From positions 930,001-994,000 of the forward strand of contig NZ_WIRE01000001.1 in the NCBI RefSeq assembly GCF_009601165.1: DNA of 64,000 nt. Reading direction: 5' to 3'. The notes below the pieces were generated by a model, which worked only from the letters and a program-made list of their open reading frames with translations, did not search any database and was not told where the DNA came from. How positions within the stretch are numbered: position 1 is the first letter of the stretch; each line of letters opens with the position of its first letter. Shown in pieces: positions 45,115 through 53,667 of this stretch. Origin of the DNA: Alcanivorax sediminis. Its GTDB lineage: Bacteria; Pseudomonadota; Gammaproteobacteria; Pseudomonadales; Alcanivoracaceae. A program made the translations under genes and the position numbers.

Positions 45115-46194
45115 TCAGTGTTGAAGTAACTGCTTGCGGTACGCTCTGGGAGTAAGGTCGAACCAGTCCCGGCAGGCCCTGTTGAAGGCAGATTGCTCGG
45201 AGTAGCCGAGCAGACCGGCGATCTGGCTGAGTTTGAGATTGGGCTCCATCAAGTATTGACGGGCCAGCCTCATCCGTTCAGCGCCTAGCAGCTGTTCGTA
45301 AGTGGCTCCCTCTCTGGCGAGGCGGCGCTGTAATGTGCGTTTGTGCATCGAAAGGTGAGAGGCAATGGTGTCGCTGGAGCAGCGCCCGGTCGGCAGCAGG
45401 GTGTTGATCAGGCGGGTGATGTCTTCGGACAGGCTGCTGGCATTCGGTGCCTGCTGGGAATCAAGATAGCGTTCCGCCAGTTGCCAGGTCTGGTGGTCGG
45501 CACTGGAGAGAGGCATGGCATAGGTCGACATGGGCAAGTAGAAGCCAGTCCAGCTCTGCTCGAAGAACGCTTCGCAGCGGAACATTGATCGGTAAGCTGA
45601 CTCGTCCGCATTACGTGGGTGCCTGAAATGAACGGATAAGGGCTGAAAGTCGTCTCCACACAGCAGTTTGATGACCTGCATGGCATTAGCCATACCCAAT
45701 TCGTGGGGCTGCACCCAGTAGCCCAGGTCTTCTTCTTCAATATGGTAGAAGAACTGGATAGCGGGGTGGCCGTCCAGCATGACCATTTGAGTATCAACGC
45801 TGAGAACCGGGGAGTGCAGGTGCAGATAGCGACCGATGCTTTGAATGGCGTCCCCCACGGTCATGGAGCTGCGAGCAATGACGGAGATTGGCCCGAGAAT
45901 GTCCATGCCCTGATAGTCCGCCAGGCTCATGCCAAAGCCCGGGTCTCCGAGGCTTTTCGCGGTGTCTTCCAATAGGGCAATGAAGTCTTTGAGAACCAGG
46001 AAGCTCTGGTCTTCCCGATCCTCCTGCGGCGGGATGCGATGCCGGGCGAGAAGCGGAAAAGGATCGCCGCCCGTGCGCTTTACCTGTTCTTCATAGCCCC
46101 AGAGGTTGGTGGCCCGGATTAGGCTGGTCACGCTGTGCTCTCCAATGAGATTGCCTCGGACATCGGGGCAAATCGTTGCATTTTGGGTCGCCAT
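45115..46194 (-). CDS. AraC/OruR-type regulator, divergent from the AlmA-like gene
   Basis: The 359-residue protein has an arabinose-binding-like N-terminal domain and a C-terminal AraC HTH (SDTIASHLSMHKRTLQRRLAREGATYEQLL and LSQIAGLLGYSEQSAFNRACRDWFDLTPRAYR). The start MATQNATICPD at 46194 leaves 109 bases before the divergent AlmA-like start, enough for two promoters and an operator. It most likely regulates the monooxygenase. Confidence 0.88.
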   Translation of the reverse strand: MATQNATICPDVRGNLIGEHSVTSLIRATNLWGYEEQVKRTGGDPFPLLARHRIPPQEDREDQSFLVLKDFIALLEDTAKSLGDPGFGMSLADYQGMDILGPISVIARSSMTVGDAIQSIGRYLHLHSPVLSVDTQMVMLDGHPAIQFFYHIEEEDLGYWVQPHELGMANAMQVIKLLCGDDFQPLSVHFRHPRNADESAYRSMFRCEAFFEQSWTGFYLPMSTYAMPLSSADHQTWQLAERYLDSQQAPNASSLSEDITRLINTLLPTGRCSSDTIASHLSMHKRTLQRRLAREGATYEQLLGAERMRLARQYLMEPNLKLSQIAGLLGYSEQSAFNRACRDWFDLTPRAYRKQLLQH

Positions 46195-46303
46195 ATTGTC
46201 GCGATATGTCAAAAAAATGTCCGCAATCGTCAAGATTGTCAAGAGGGGCTGGGGAAATATTAGGTCGACAATAGGTATTCATATCAATAACAAGGAGACG
46301 GCC

Positions 46304-47803
46304 ATGACCGCCCAGCACTACGACATCATCATCATTGGTGCCGGACTCTCCGGCATCGGCACCGCCTGCCACATTGCCCGCGAGTACCCCGGCAAGACGA
46401 TGGCCATCCTCGAGCGCCGTGAAAAAGTGGGCGGAACCTGGGACCTGTTCCGCTACCCGGGGATCCGCTCTGATTCCGATATGGCCAGCTTTGGCTTCAA
46501 CTTCAAACCCTGGTACTCGGACAAGGTGTTGGCCAAGGGCGGCGATATCCGCGAATACGTGGCGGAGACGGCCAGGGAGTTTGGCCTTTACGACAAGGTG
46601 AAGTACGGCCTGAAACTGGAAAAGGCCAATTGGTCGAGCAGCAACCAGCACTGGGTGATTCCGGCCCTGCATGAGGCCAGCGGTGAAACCCGAACCTACA
46701 CTTGCGGTTTCATCGTGAACTGCGCTGGTTACTACAACTACGATCACGGTTACCGCCCGCATTTCGAGGGCGAGGAGCGCTTCAAGGGGCAGATTGTTCA
46801 CCCCCAGCAGTGGCCGGAGGACCTCGATTACAGCGGCAAGAAAGTGGTGGTGATCGGCAGTGGTGCCACCGCCATTACCGTGGTGCCGGCCATGGCGGAA
46901 AAGGCTGCCCGGGTCACCATGCTGCAGCGCTCCCCCAGCTACATCATGGCCATGCCGGATACCGATAAAGTGTCCATGGCCATGAACAAGGTGATGCCGA
47001 AAAAATGGGTGTTCAACATTACCCGCAAACGCAACATCCTGTTCCAGCGCGGCCTCTACCTGGCCTGTCAGCGCTGGCCGGAAAAGGCCCGCAAGCTGCT
47101 GATCTCGCACATGAGCAAACGTGCTCCGAATATTGATGTGAAGCACTTTACACCGTCATACATGCCTTGGGATCAGCGCCTCTGTGCAGCGCCAGACGGT
47201 GATTTTTTCGATGCCCTGCGTTCCGGCAAAGCGGACATGGCCACTGATCATATCGATCACTTCGATGAGACCGGTATCATGCTGAAGTCCGGCCAACACC
47301 TGGAGGCAGATATCATTGTCACCGCCACGGGCCTGGATGTGCAGTTGATGGGCGGCTTGCAGTTGGAGCTGGACCACGAGCCGGTGAACCTGACGCAGAA
47401 GATGACCTACAAGGGGCTAATGATTCAGGATATTCCCAACTACGGCTGGATCTTCGGTTATACCAATGCGCCCTGGACGCTGAAGAGTGATATCGGTGGC
47501 CAGTACCTGTGCCGCTTGTTCGATCAGATGGAAAAGACGGGGGCAACGGTGGCCACCCCGGTGGATCATCACAACAACCTGACAGAAGTAGGGATGCTTG
47601 ATGGCTTCGCGCCGGGTTACATTAACCGCGCCAAGGATCGCATGCCCCGTCAGGGGCGCGGTGGTCCCTGGAAGGTCACCATGCATTACGGGCAGGACAA
47701 GAAACTGCTGACGGAGGACCCGGTGGCTGATGGCATACTGGAGTTTGCTGGTCCGGAAGCGGCGCGCGACAGCAACGTGACGCCGCTGCGCGCATCCGCT
47801 TGA
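46304..47803 (+). CDS. almA: AlmA-like flavin-binding monooxygenase (long-chain alkane / Baeyer-Villiger type)
   Basis: This 499-residue class B flavoprotein has FAD motif IIIGAGLSGIGTACH, GGTWDLFRYPGIRSDSDM, the Baeyer-Villiger fingerprint FKGQIVHPQQWPE and NADPH motif VVVIGSGATAITVVP. Remembered AlmA sequences from Acinetobacter and Alcanivorax share GTWDLFRYPGIRSDSDM, QWPEDLDY and KHFSPxYMPWDxRLCA-like blocks, so AlmA is the best call. AlmA is linked to oxidation of very long n-alkanes. A Baeyer-Villiger ketone monooxygenase is the alternative. AAGGAGA precedes the ATG at 46304; an alpha/beta hydrolase follows 78 bases later. Confidence 0.82.
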   Translation: MTAQHYDIIIIGAGLSGIGTACHIAREYPGKTMAILERREKVGGTWDLFRYPGIRSDSDMASFGFNFKPWYSDKVLAKGGDIREYVAETAREFGLYDKVKYGLKLEKANWSSSNQHWVIPALHEASGETRTYTCGFIVNCAGYYNYDHGYRPHFEGEERFKGQIVHPQQWPEDLDYSGKKVVVIGSGATAITVVPAMAEKAARVTMLQRSPSYIMAMPDTDKVSMAMNKVMPKKWVFNITRKRNILFQRGLYLACQRWPEKARKLLISHMSKRAPNIDVKHFTPSYMPWDQRLCAAPDGDFFDALRSGKADMATDHIDHFDETGIMLKSGQHLEADIIVTATGLDVQLMGGLQLELDHEPVNLTQKMTYKGLMIQDIPNYGWIFGYTNAPWTLKSDIGGQYLCRLFDQMEKTGATVATPVDHHNNLTEVGMLDGFAPGYINRAKDRMPRQGRGGPWKVTMHYGQDKKLLTEDPVADGILEFAGPEAARDSNVTPLRASA

Positions 47804-47881
47804 GTTTGGTTTAATTGTAGTGCCTGCCCGGGTAACACAGGATTTGGGAGAGCTATTCGGGGCAGGCACAGGGAGTAAAAA

Positions 47882-48703
47882 ATGAAAGATAGTTCCAAGC
47901 CGCCTGTGCTGCTGATTCATGGCATGTGGAGTGATGGTGAAACCCTGCATGAAGTGCGTGATGCCTTTATCGATCAGGGCTACACCGTGGACTCGGTCAC
48001 CCTGCCTTTCCATCGCCCACGGGCTGAGCACTCCTCGGCGAGCCTCGCCAGCCTGGCACGGGCCAGGTTGCAGGACTATGTGGAGTACCTGGTGGATCAT
48101 GTGCAGAAAATGGGCGCAGCGCCTATTGTAGTCGGCCACTCCATGGGTGGGCTGTTGGCCCAGTTACTGGCCGCGCGGGTTGCCTGTGACCGGCTGATAT
48201 TGCTGTCCTCTGCGGCACCGGCAGGCATTAATGGGCTGGGCTGGTCGGTATTCCGCACGCTGGGTCGCAACCTTTTTCTTTTTCCGTTGTGGCGCAGTGC
48301 CACCAGTCTGGGACTGGCCAACGTGCAATACGGCATCGGCAATGCGCAAAGCGAAGTGGTGCAGCGGGAAATTTATTCCACCTGTAGCTACGAGTCCGGC
48401 ATGGTCACCTTCCAGATGACCCTCGCCGCCTTCAGTAAACATACCTTTGCCAATGTGGAGCCGAGCAGTATTCGCTGCCCGATCCTGATCATTGGCGGGG
48501 TGGAAGACCGTATTACCAGCATCGGTGTGCAGCGTCGCATTGCCCAACGCTACGGCGATCGCTGCACACTCATTGAAATTCCAGGCTGTGATCACTGGAC
48601 GGTGGGTGGTTACTACTTCCGGGAAATTCGTCTGGCCATGTTCAACTGGCTGGAAGAAACCGCCCCCGCACTGCCCGACACCGAGGCCTTGATGGCCGGT
48701 TAA
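47882..48703 (+). CDS. Alpha/beta hydrolase
   Basis: The 273-residue protein has VLLIHGMWSDGETL (oxyanion hole), nucleophile elbow IVVGHSMGGLLAQLL, an acid-bearing GGVEDRITS and a catalytic His in GCDHWTVGG. It follows the AlmA-like gene on the same strand. If that enzyme makes esters, this hydrolase could cleave them, a classic Baeyer-Villiger/esterase pairing (inference). A terminator follows. Confidence 0.87.
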   Translation: MKDSSKPPVLLIHGMWSDGETLHEVRDAFIDQGYTVDSVTLPFHRPRAEHSSASLASLARARLQDYVEYLVDHVQKMGAAPIVVGHSMGGLLAQLLAARVACDRLILLSSAAPAGINGLGWSVFRTLGRNLFLFPLWRSATSLGLANVQYGIGNAQSEVVQREIYSTCSYESGMVTFQMTLAAFSKHTFANVEPSSIRCPILIIGGVEDRITSIGVQRRIAQRYGDRCTLIEIPGCDHWTVGGYYFREIRLAMFNWLEETAPALPDTEALMAG

Positions 48704-48719
48704 GCAGCGTGAGCTACAA

Positions 48720-48766
48720 CAGCCCGTCCGTTATGCAGTCTGCAGACGAGGCGGGCTTTTTTTGTC
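48720..48766 (+). terminator. Intrinsic terminator after the hydrolase
   Basis: AGCCCGTC at the left and a GGCGGGCT-type arm at the right, with an internal TGCAGTCTGCA hairpin, are followed by seven T. Confidence 0.75.
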
Positions 48767-48866
48767 CATTGCCAATGAATAGTCGGCCTCGCTTTTTCAG
48801 GTGGGGCGGGCAGGGTGCATTGCCCTTTGCCTTTGCCCGCGCAACAGACTGAGGCGATGGTGATTA

Positions 48867-49754
48867 TTATTCCATGTCACTGCCCATGGGTTTGCGTGAA
48901 AAAATGCCAATGATCGGCGTGCCCTGGGTGCGAAGGATCGGTTCGATCTCCTGATGCAGTGCATGGTAGTGGTAGAAAGGGACCCGTGGAAAAAGGTGAT
49001 GGATGGAGTGCAGATTCTGTCCCAGCCAGAACCACTCAACGGGTTTCATCCAGGTCGGCATGATCAGGCTGTTGGTGTTGCGGTACCGCTCGCTGACCTT
49101 GTATGGCAGGTGGGGGCGATAGGCAAACCAGTAGGCCGTGAACAGCCCGCCGGCGTAGTAGGCCAGCAGAATGACCAGCACGGTGCCGGGCTGGCTCACC
49201 AGCATCAGGAAGGCAATGCGCCAGCCCAGGGAGATGGCGATTTCCAAACAGTAAATGAGCCGCTCCATCCGCGATGCGCTTTGCCAACTGTGCGTCACAA
49301 AAAATGTATTCTGAGTCCACTGAAAACGCAGTCCGGCGGTGATTAATGACAGCGGACTCTTCTGCATCCCACTGACGACAAAATCCGGATCCTTGTCTGG
49401 CTGGTTGGTATAGCGATGATGGGTAAAGTGCTCGATGCGGTGTGAGGCATACGGAATCGCAATGATCGGCGCGACCAGGTAGCCGCACAGATCATTGATC
49501 CATTTGCGGCCGTCGTGCTGACCATGAATGTTGCCGTGGGCGGCTTCGTGCAAAGGGGTGTAGGACATGTAGGTCAGCGTGGCCACAGCCAAAAAGGCGG
49601 CCCAGGCGGGTAACATGCCGCTGGCAAACAGGAATAGCGTCAAGACAAATGCGACCACCACGGCGAGCGTAAGCGCAACTGTCGGCCAGGCGGTTTTCCC
49701 CATATAGTGTTTGGCGCAGGTGATCGCCTGTTTGTTCAGTGTTGCCGAATCCAT
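48867..49754 (-). CDS. Membrane fatty-acid desaturase
   Basis: This 295-residue integral membrane diiron enzyme has three His boxes: HEAAHGNIHG, HRIEHFTHHRYTN and HSIHHLFPRVPFYHYH, with hydrophobic helices between them. It would introduce a double bond or hydroxyl into an acyl chain; the regiospecificity cannot be read, and carotenoid-hydroxylase-type relatives share the boxes. It is divergent from an AraC-type regulator at 49887, which probably controls it. Confidence 0.88.
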   Translation of the reverse strand: MDSATLNKQAITCAKHYMGKTAWPTVALTLAVVVAFVLTLFLFASGMLPAWAAFLAVATLTYMSYTPLHEAAHGNIHGQHDGRKWINDLCGYLVAPIIAIPYASHRIEHFTHHRYTNQPDKDPDFVVSGMQKSPLSLITAGLRFQWTQNTFFVTHSWQSASRMERLIYCLEIAISLGWRIAFLMLVSQPGTVLVILLAYYAGGLFTAYWFAYRPHLPYKVSERYRNTNSLIMPTWMKPVEWFWLGQNLHSIHHLFPRVPFYHYHALHQEIEPILRTQGTPIIGIFSRKPMGSDME

Positions 49755-49886
49755 GCTGGTTGCCTTTTGTAGGTGTTACCGGGCTTCAGGTTACGGCGGC
49801 AAGAAAATAACCAGAATAGCCTGCGTGGCCATTCACCCTGAAAAAGTGGCCACAGTGTTTCGGGACAGTGGCGGCGGTAACGGGCA

Positions 49887-50915
49887 ATGCAAACAACTGA
49901 TGACAAACTGCACTCAGTGGCCATCACACAGGTCATGGTCAACTTTGCCCAGCGCAACGGGATAGACCGACAGACCTGTTTGCTGGGTACCGGCATTGCA
50001 GAAGATGCCCTGAGTGATGGTGAGGGCCTGGTCACCCGTACGCAGGAAATGCGTCTGATAGAGAATCTGGTGCTGGCGCTGCCTGAGGTGGGGGCGTCGG
50101 GTTTTGATCTCGGGCTGCAATACAATCTCGCCACCTTCGGGGTCTGGGGCTTTGCCCTGCGCACCTGTCGCACCCTGCGCGATGCGGCCTCCCTGGGGCT
50201 GCGTTATCTGCCGTTGAGCACCGCCTACTGCCACATCACCATTTGTGACGAAGAGGACGCCTTCGGGGTGGTGTTCGATCCTGATCCGATTCCCGCGCAC
50301 CTGCGCCAGTTCCTGCTTGAACGGGACATGGCGACGGCCATGAACCTGATCCGTGAAATTACCTTTCAGGGCGTGGAGTTCAAGGCGGTGGAGTTTACCG
50401 GTGACACCGACGTGGCGGCAGACACCGTGGCGTCGCTGTGCGGGGTGGCTCCCCGCTTTCATGCGTCGGCCAACCGTATCCTGGTCAACCGGGCCGGGGT
50501 CAGTCAGGCATTTCCCGGTTTTGATGCCGCCCTGACAGGGATGCTGGAGCAGCAATGCCGGCAGCGTATGGAAACCGTGGAAAATATCGGGATGGCTGGC
50601 CGGGTACGGCGGAAACTGCTGGGTGACCTTGGCCTGGGGGCGTCCCTGAATGACATGGCCAGCTCGTTAGCGCTCTCATCCCGCAGTCTGCGGCGCAGGC
50701 TGGAACAGGAGGGCACTAGTTACCGGGATCTTGTTGACGATGAGCGCAAACAGCTCGGCCTGCAGTTACTGAGCAGTACCAGCATGAAAATCGAAGAAGT
50801 CGCCGCCCATCTTGGCTATACCGATGCGGGCGGATTTGTCCGGGCCTTTCGTCGCTGGCAGGGCTGTTCACCCAGTGAATACCGGAGCGAGGGGGCGGCA
50901 GGGACGGAATCCTGA
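49887..50915 (+). CDS. AraC/OruR-type regulator, divergent from the desaturase
   Basis: The 342-residue protein has an arabinose-binding-type N-terminal domain (FDLGLQYNLATFGVWGFALRTCRTLRDA) and a C-terminal AraC HTH (LNDMASSLALSSRSLRRRLEQEGTSYRDLV and IEEVAAHLGYTDAGGFVRAFRRWQGCSPSEYR). The 132-base gap to the desaturase start is the likely operator region. It is the third regulator of this type in 21 kb. Confidence 0.87.
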   Translation: MQTTDDKLHSVAITQVMVNFAQRNGIDRQTCLLGTGIAEDALSDGEGLVTRTQEMRLIENLVLALPEVGASGFDLGLQYNLATFGVWGFALRTCRTLRDAASLGLRYLPLSTAYCHITICDEEDAFGVVFDPDPIPAHLRQFLLERDMATAMNLIREITFQGVEFKAVEFTGDTDVAADTVASLCGVAPRFHASANRILVNRAGVSQAFPGFDAALTGMLEQQCRQRMETVENIGMAGRVRRKLLGDLGLGASLNDMASSLALSSRSLRRRLEQEGTSYRDLVDDERKQLGLQLLSSTSMKIEEVAAHLGYTDAGGFVRAFRRWQGCSPSEYRSEGAAGTES

Positions 50916-50952
50916 GGGGCTGAACGGCCGTGGCATCACTGGCGCCAGGCAT

Positions 50953-50983
50953 AAAAAAAGGCCTCTCGATTGAGAGGCCTTTC
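50953..50983 (-). terminator. Terminator of the tRNA-Arg gene
   Basis: On the minus strand AAGGCCTCTC and GAGAGGCCTT form a 10-bp stem with a 4-base loop, followed by a T run, five bases after the CCA end of the tRNA gene. Confidence 0.85.
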
Positions 50984-50987
50984 TATA

Positions 50988-51064
<77 letters not shown>

Positions 51065-51196
51065 AGAACTTGTTGCACAGCGGTCGGGGGCATCTGGCAC
51101 CCTGGCTGTGCAGGCTGGAACTTGGGGATCCAACGGCGGCGAATGATAGCCGGTTGCGGCGGTGGCGTCCATGCATGGGGCATTCCGGTTGTTCAG

Positions 51197-51219
51197 TTCC
51201 CGGCCGGGTTGGCTATAAT
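51197..51219 (+). promoter_or_regulatory. Candidate promoter of the SMR exporter gene
   Basis: TATAAT at 51214-51219 is a perfect -10 with weak -35 bases (TTCAGT about 16 bases upstream). The transcript would have a roughly 100-base leader before the SMR start. No guanidine riboswitch consensus was recognised in that leader. Confidence 0.5.
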
Positions 51220-51326
51220 CTGTTCGCTGCCCTGTTCTGGTGCGGCCATTGTCTGGCAGACCGTCTCTTGCGGGTTTCCGACGTTCTTGCCCTTTGATCG
51301 AGCCCGATAAATGACGGAGTGTCCGG

Positions 51327-51656
51327 ATGAACGTTTATTGGGTGGTGTTGTTGCTGGCAGTGATTGTGGAAGTGGCTTGGGCCTTGAGTCTGAAATGGAT
51401 ACAGACACACCCCGGTGTGTGGTCCATTGGAACCTCCCTGCTGCTCACCGGTCTCAATATGCTGATGCTGTCCTATGCCATGCGTGGCATACCGGTGGGT
51501 ACGGCCTATGCGGTATGGACTGGACTGGGCGCGGTAGGCATCACCGTGATTGGGATTCTCTGGTTCAGTGATCCACTCAGTGTGTCACGGCTGCTGTTCA
51601 TGGCCCTGATTATTGTCGGTGTGGTTGGGCTCAAGCTGACGGGAAAGGCGGCGTGA
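51327..51656 (+). CDS. SMR-family exporter, SugE/Gdx-like
   Basis: The 109-residue protein has four transmembrane helices, the conserved membrane Glu in LLAVIVEVAWALSLK and GIPVGTAYAVWTGLGAVG. The last motif resembles the Gdx/SugE branch (guanidinium exporters) more than EmrE. It would work as a dual-topology dimer. It is preceded by a promoter and a ~100-base leader. Confidence 0.88.
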   Translation: MNVYWVVLLLAVIVEVAWALSLKWIQTHPGVWSIGTSLLLTGLNMLMLSYAMRGIPVGTAYAVWTGLGAVGITVIGILWFSDPLSVSRLLFMALIIVGVVGLKLTGKAA

Positions 51657-51795
51657 TTGTCAGGCAGAAAGCGGGTGATGTTGGACCTCAGTGAGGTTTT
51701 CGTGTCGAATGCGGTTAGCTGGCTTTTTACAATCTTTTCCCACTAACTCTTTGATGAACCGGTAGTCTTTGCAGGCAATTGCAGATTGCAAAGAG

Positions 51796-52497
51796 ATGGA
51801 GAAAACCGTGCGGATTGCTTATCTGGAAGATGATATGGCCCAGGCCGAGCTGGTGACCCACTGGCTGAAGGAGGCAGGGCATAACTGTATCCACCAATCC
51901 AGCGGCCGCGAGTTCATGTCGTTATTGCGGCGTGACACTTTCGATATTCTCCTGCTGGACTGGGAAGTGCCGGACATGAATGGCTATGCCGTGCTGGAAG
52001 AAGTGCGGGCTAGCGGTAATCGTACCCCGGTACTGTTCGCCACCCAGCGTGATGATGAATCTTCTATTGTCGGCGCATTGTCGCTCGGCGCGGATGACTA
52101 CATGGTAAAGCCGACCAAGCAAGCGGAATTGCTGGCCCGTATCACCGCCCTCGGGCGCCGGGCAGGGGTAGCGGAAATGGATGAAGAAACGGCGCTCTCG
52201 GTGGGGCCCTGGACAGTGGATCGTGCGCGACGCCAGATCCTGCTGGACGAGGAGCCCGTCAAGCTCACGGACAAGGATTTCGAGCTGGCCTGTTATCTGT
52301 TCCAGAATGTGGGCAAGCTAATGAGTCGTGCACACCTGCTGGAAAAGGTGTGGGGCATCATGACGCCCATTGAATCGCGAACCGTGGATGTACACATCAG
52401 CCGGATTCGTCGCAGCCTGCAGATTCGTCCGGAACGCGGCTACCGTATCAAGACAGTCTATCAGCACGGTTATCGGCTGGAGCCGATCGAAGAATAA
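51796..52497 (+). CDS. OmpR-family response regulator
   Basis: The 233-residue protein has a receiver domain (IAYLEDDMAQAELVTHWL; phosphoacceptor D55 in LLLDWEVPDMNG; KPTKQAELLARI) and a winged-helix output domain with TVDVHISRIRRSL and GYRIKTVYQHGYRL. ATG at 51796 is used; GTG at 51808 with GGAG six bases upstream is a good alternative. It is the first gene of a three-gene signalling operon with a LysM/FecR protein and a CHASE2 histidine kinase, its probable kinase. Confidence 0.92.
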   Translation: MEKTVRIAYLEDDMAQAELVTHWLKEAGHNCIHQSSGREFMSLLRRDTFDILLLDWEVPDMNGYAVLEEVRASGNRTPVLFATQRDDESSIVGALSLGADDYMVKPTKQAELLARITALGRRAGVAEMDEETALSVGPWTVDRARRQILLDEEPVKLTDKDFELACYLFQNVGKLMSRAHLLEKVWGIMTPIESRTVDVHISRIRRSLQIRPERGYRIKTVYQHGYRLEPIEE

Positions 52498-52530
52498 GCT
52501 GAAGACAGGGTACTTATCAGGAAGGGGCTA

Positions 52531-53664
52531 ATGAAGGGTTGGTTGTGGATGGCGCTGCTGCTGGGACTGATGTCGTCCGTGGCAAGTGCACAGGAAGACT
52601 GGCAGTACACCCTTCGTCCCGGTGATTCCCTGTGGAAGATCTGCGATCGTTTTGCTCAACAGCCCGACGCCTGCTGGCGTGAGCTGGCCTCCTACAACGG
52701 CCTTGATAATCCCCACAGTATTCGCCCCGGTGACACCCTGCGGGTGCCCATCGATTGGCTCAAGGAAAAACCCATTTCAGCCACGGTGCGTGGCGTCACC
52801 GGGGAAGTGCTGCTGTACCCGGCTGCGGGTGGCGAGCCCGTCGTGGTCACCGAAGGGCAGACCGTTGCCTTTGGTGATGCTCTTGAAACCGGCATGGATG
52901 GCAGTGCCAAAGTGCACTTTGCCGATCAATCCGTGGTGCGCATCAAGCCTTCCTCCCTGCTGGTAGTAAACCAGTATCGCCGCTTCCTCGGCCAGAAGGG
53001 TGAGCGCACCGAGTTGCGCCTGGAGCGCGGGGCGATCCGCAACAGTGTCTCTCCCCAGGATCAGGATGAAGCCACCTTTGAGGTTTACACCCCGGGAGTG
53101 GTGGCGGCGGTGCGTGGCACCGAATACTACCTGACGGTGGATGGCGCCGAGACCAGCCGTAACGAAGTGCTGGAGGGGCAGGTGGACGTGAGTGGCCGTA
53201 AAACCACTCGTGAGGTCATGGCGGGTTATGCCACCCTGGCAGCAGTGGATGAGCCGCCCATCGAGCCGGTGGCACTCCTGCCTGCGCCATCTCTGGCGGT
53301 AACCGAGTCCCCAACCGGTGCTGACGCTGTCTGGCCCGCCCAGGCGGATGCCCAGCAGTATGTGGTGGAGTGGTATCAGCAGCCTGACGATACCTTGTTG
53401 GGGCAGCAATTCGTGTCAGAAACCCGCTGGCAGCAGAATCTGCCGGTGGGCGAGTATCGCCTGCTGGTGCGTGCTGTGGATGCCAATGGGCTCCGCGGAG
53501 AGGAGGCCTGGCAGGCCATCAGCATCACCCCGCCACCGCTCGCTGCGCCGGCCCCCACCCCAGAGCCGGAGCTTGAGCCTGAGCCCCAGCCCGAACCGGA
53601 AAAGAAACAGTCCTGGGACCTGTGGGTATTCATTGGTGGGGTCGCCCTGATGCTGGCGCTCTAG
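52531..53664 (+). CDS. LysM-FecR domain protein (envelope sensor component)
   Basis: The 377-residue protein has a signal peptide (MKGWLWMALLLGLMSSVASA), a LysM motif (WQYTLRPGDSLWKICDRF...IRPGDTLRVP) and a FecR-type domain (about residues 85-230, VRGTEYYLTVDGAETSRNEVLEGQVDV). A fibronectin-like segment, a Pro/Glu linker (PTPEPELEPEPQPEPEK) and a C-terminal membrane helix follow. LysM would bind peptidoglycan. Sitting between a response regulator and a CHASE2 kinase, it probably presents a cell-wall signal to that kinase. Confidence 0.87.
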   Translation: MKGWLWMALLLGLMSSVASAQEDWQYTLRPGDSLWKICDRFAQQPDACWRELASYNGLDNPHSIRPGDTLRVPIDWLKEKPISATVRGVTGEVLLYPAAGGEPVVVTEGQTVAFGDALETGMDGSAKVHFADQSVVRIKPSSLLVVNQYRRFLGQKGERTELRLERGAIRNSVSPQDQDEATFEVYTPGVVAAVRGTEYYLTVDGAETSRNEVLEGQVDVSGRKTTREVMAGYATLAAVDEPPIEPVALLPAPSLAVTESPTGADAVWPAQADAQQYVVEWYQQPDDTLLGQQFVSETRWQQNLPVGEYRLLVRAVDANGLRGEEAWQAISITPPPLAAPAPTPEPELEPEPQPEPEKKQSWDLWVFIGGVALMLAL

Positions 53665-53667
53665 ACC

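Noticed and set aside
51220..51326. Guanidine (mini-ykkC type) riboswitch in the leader of the SMR exporter
   Set aside because: The leader was inspected for paired hairpins with ACGR loops and none were convincing; only a lone GACGG near the start codon.
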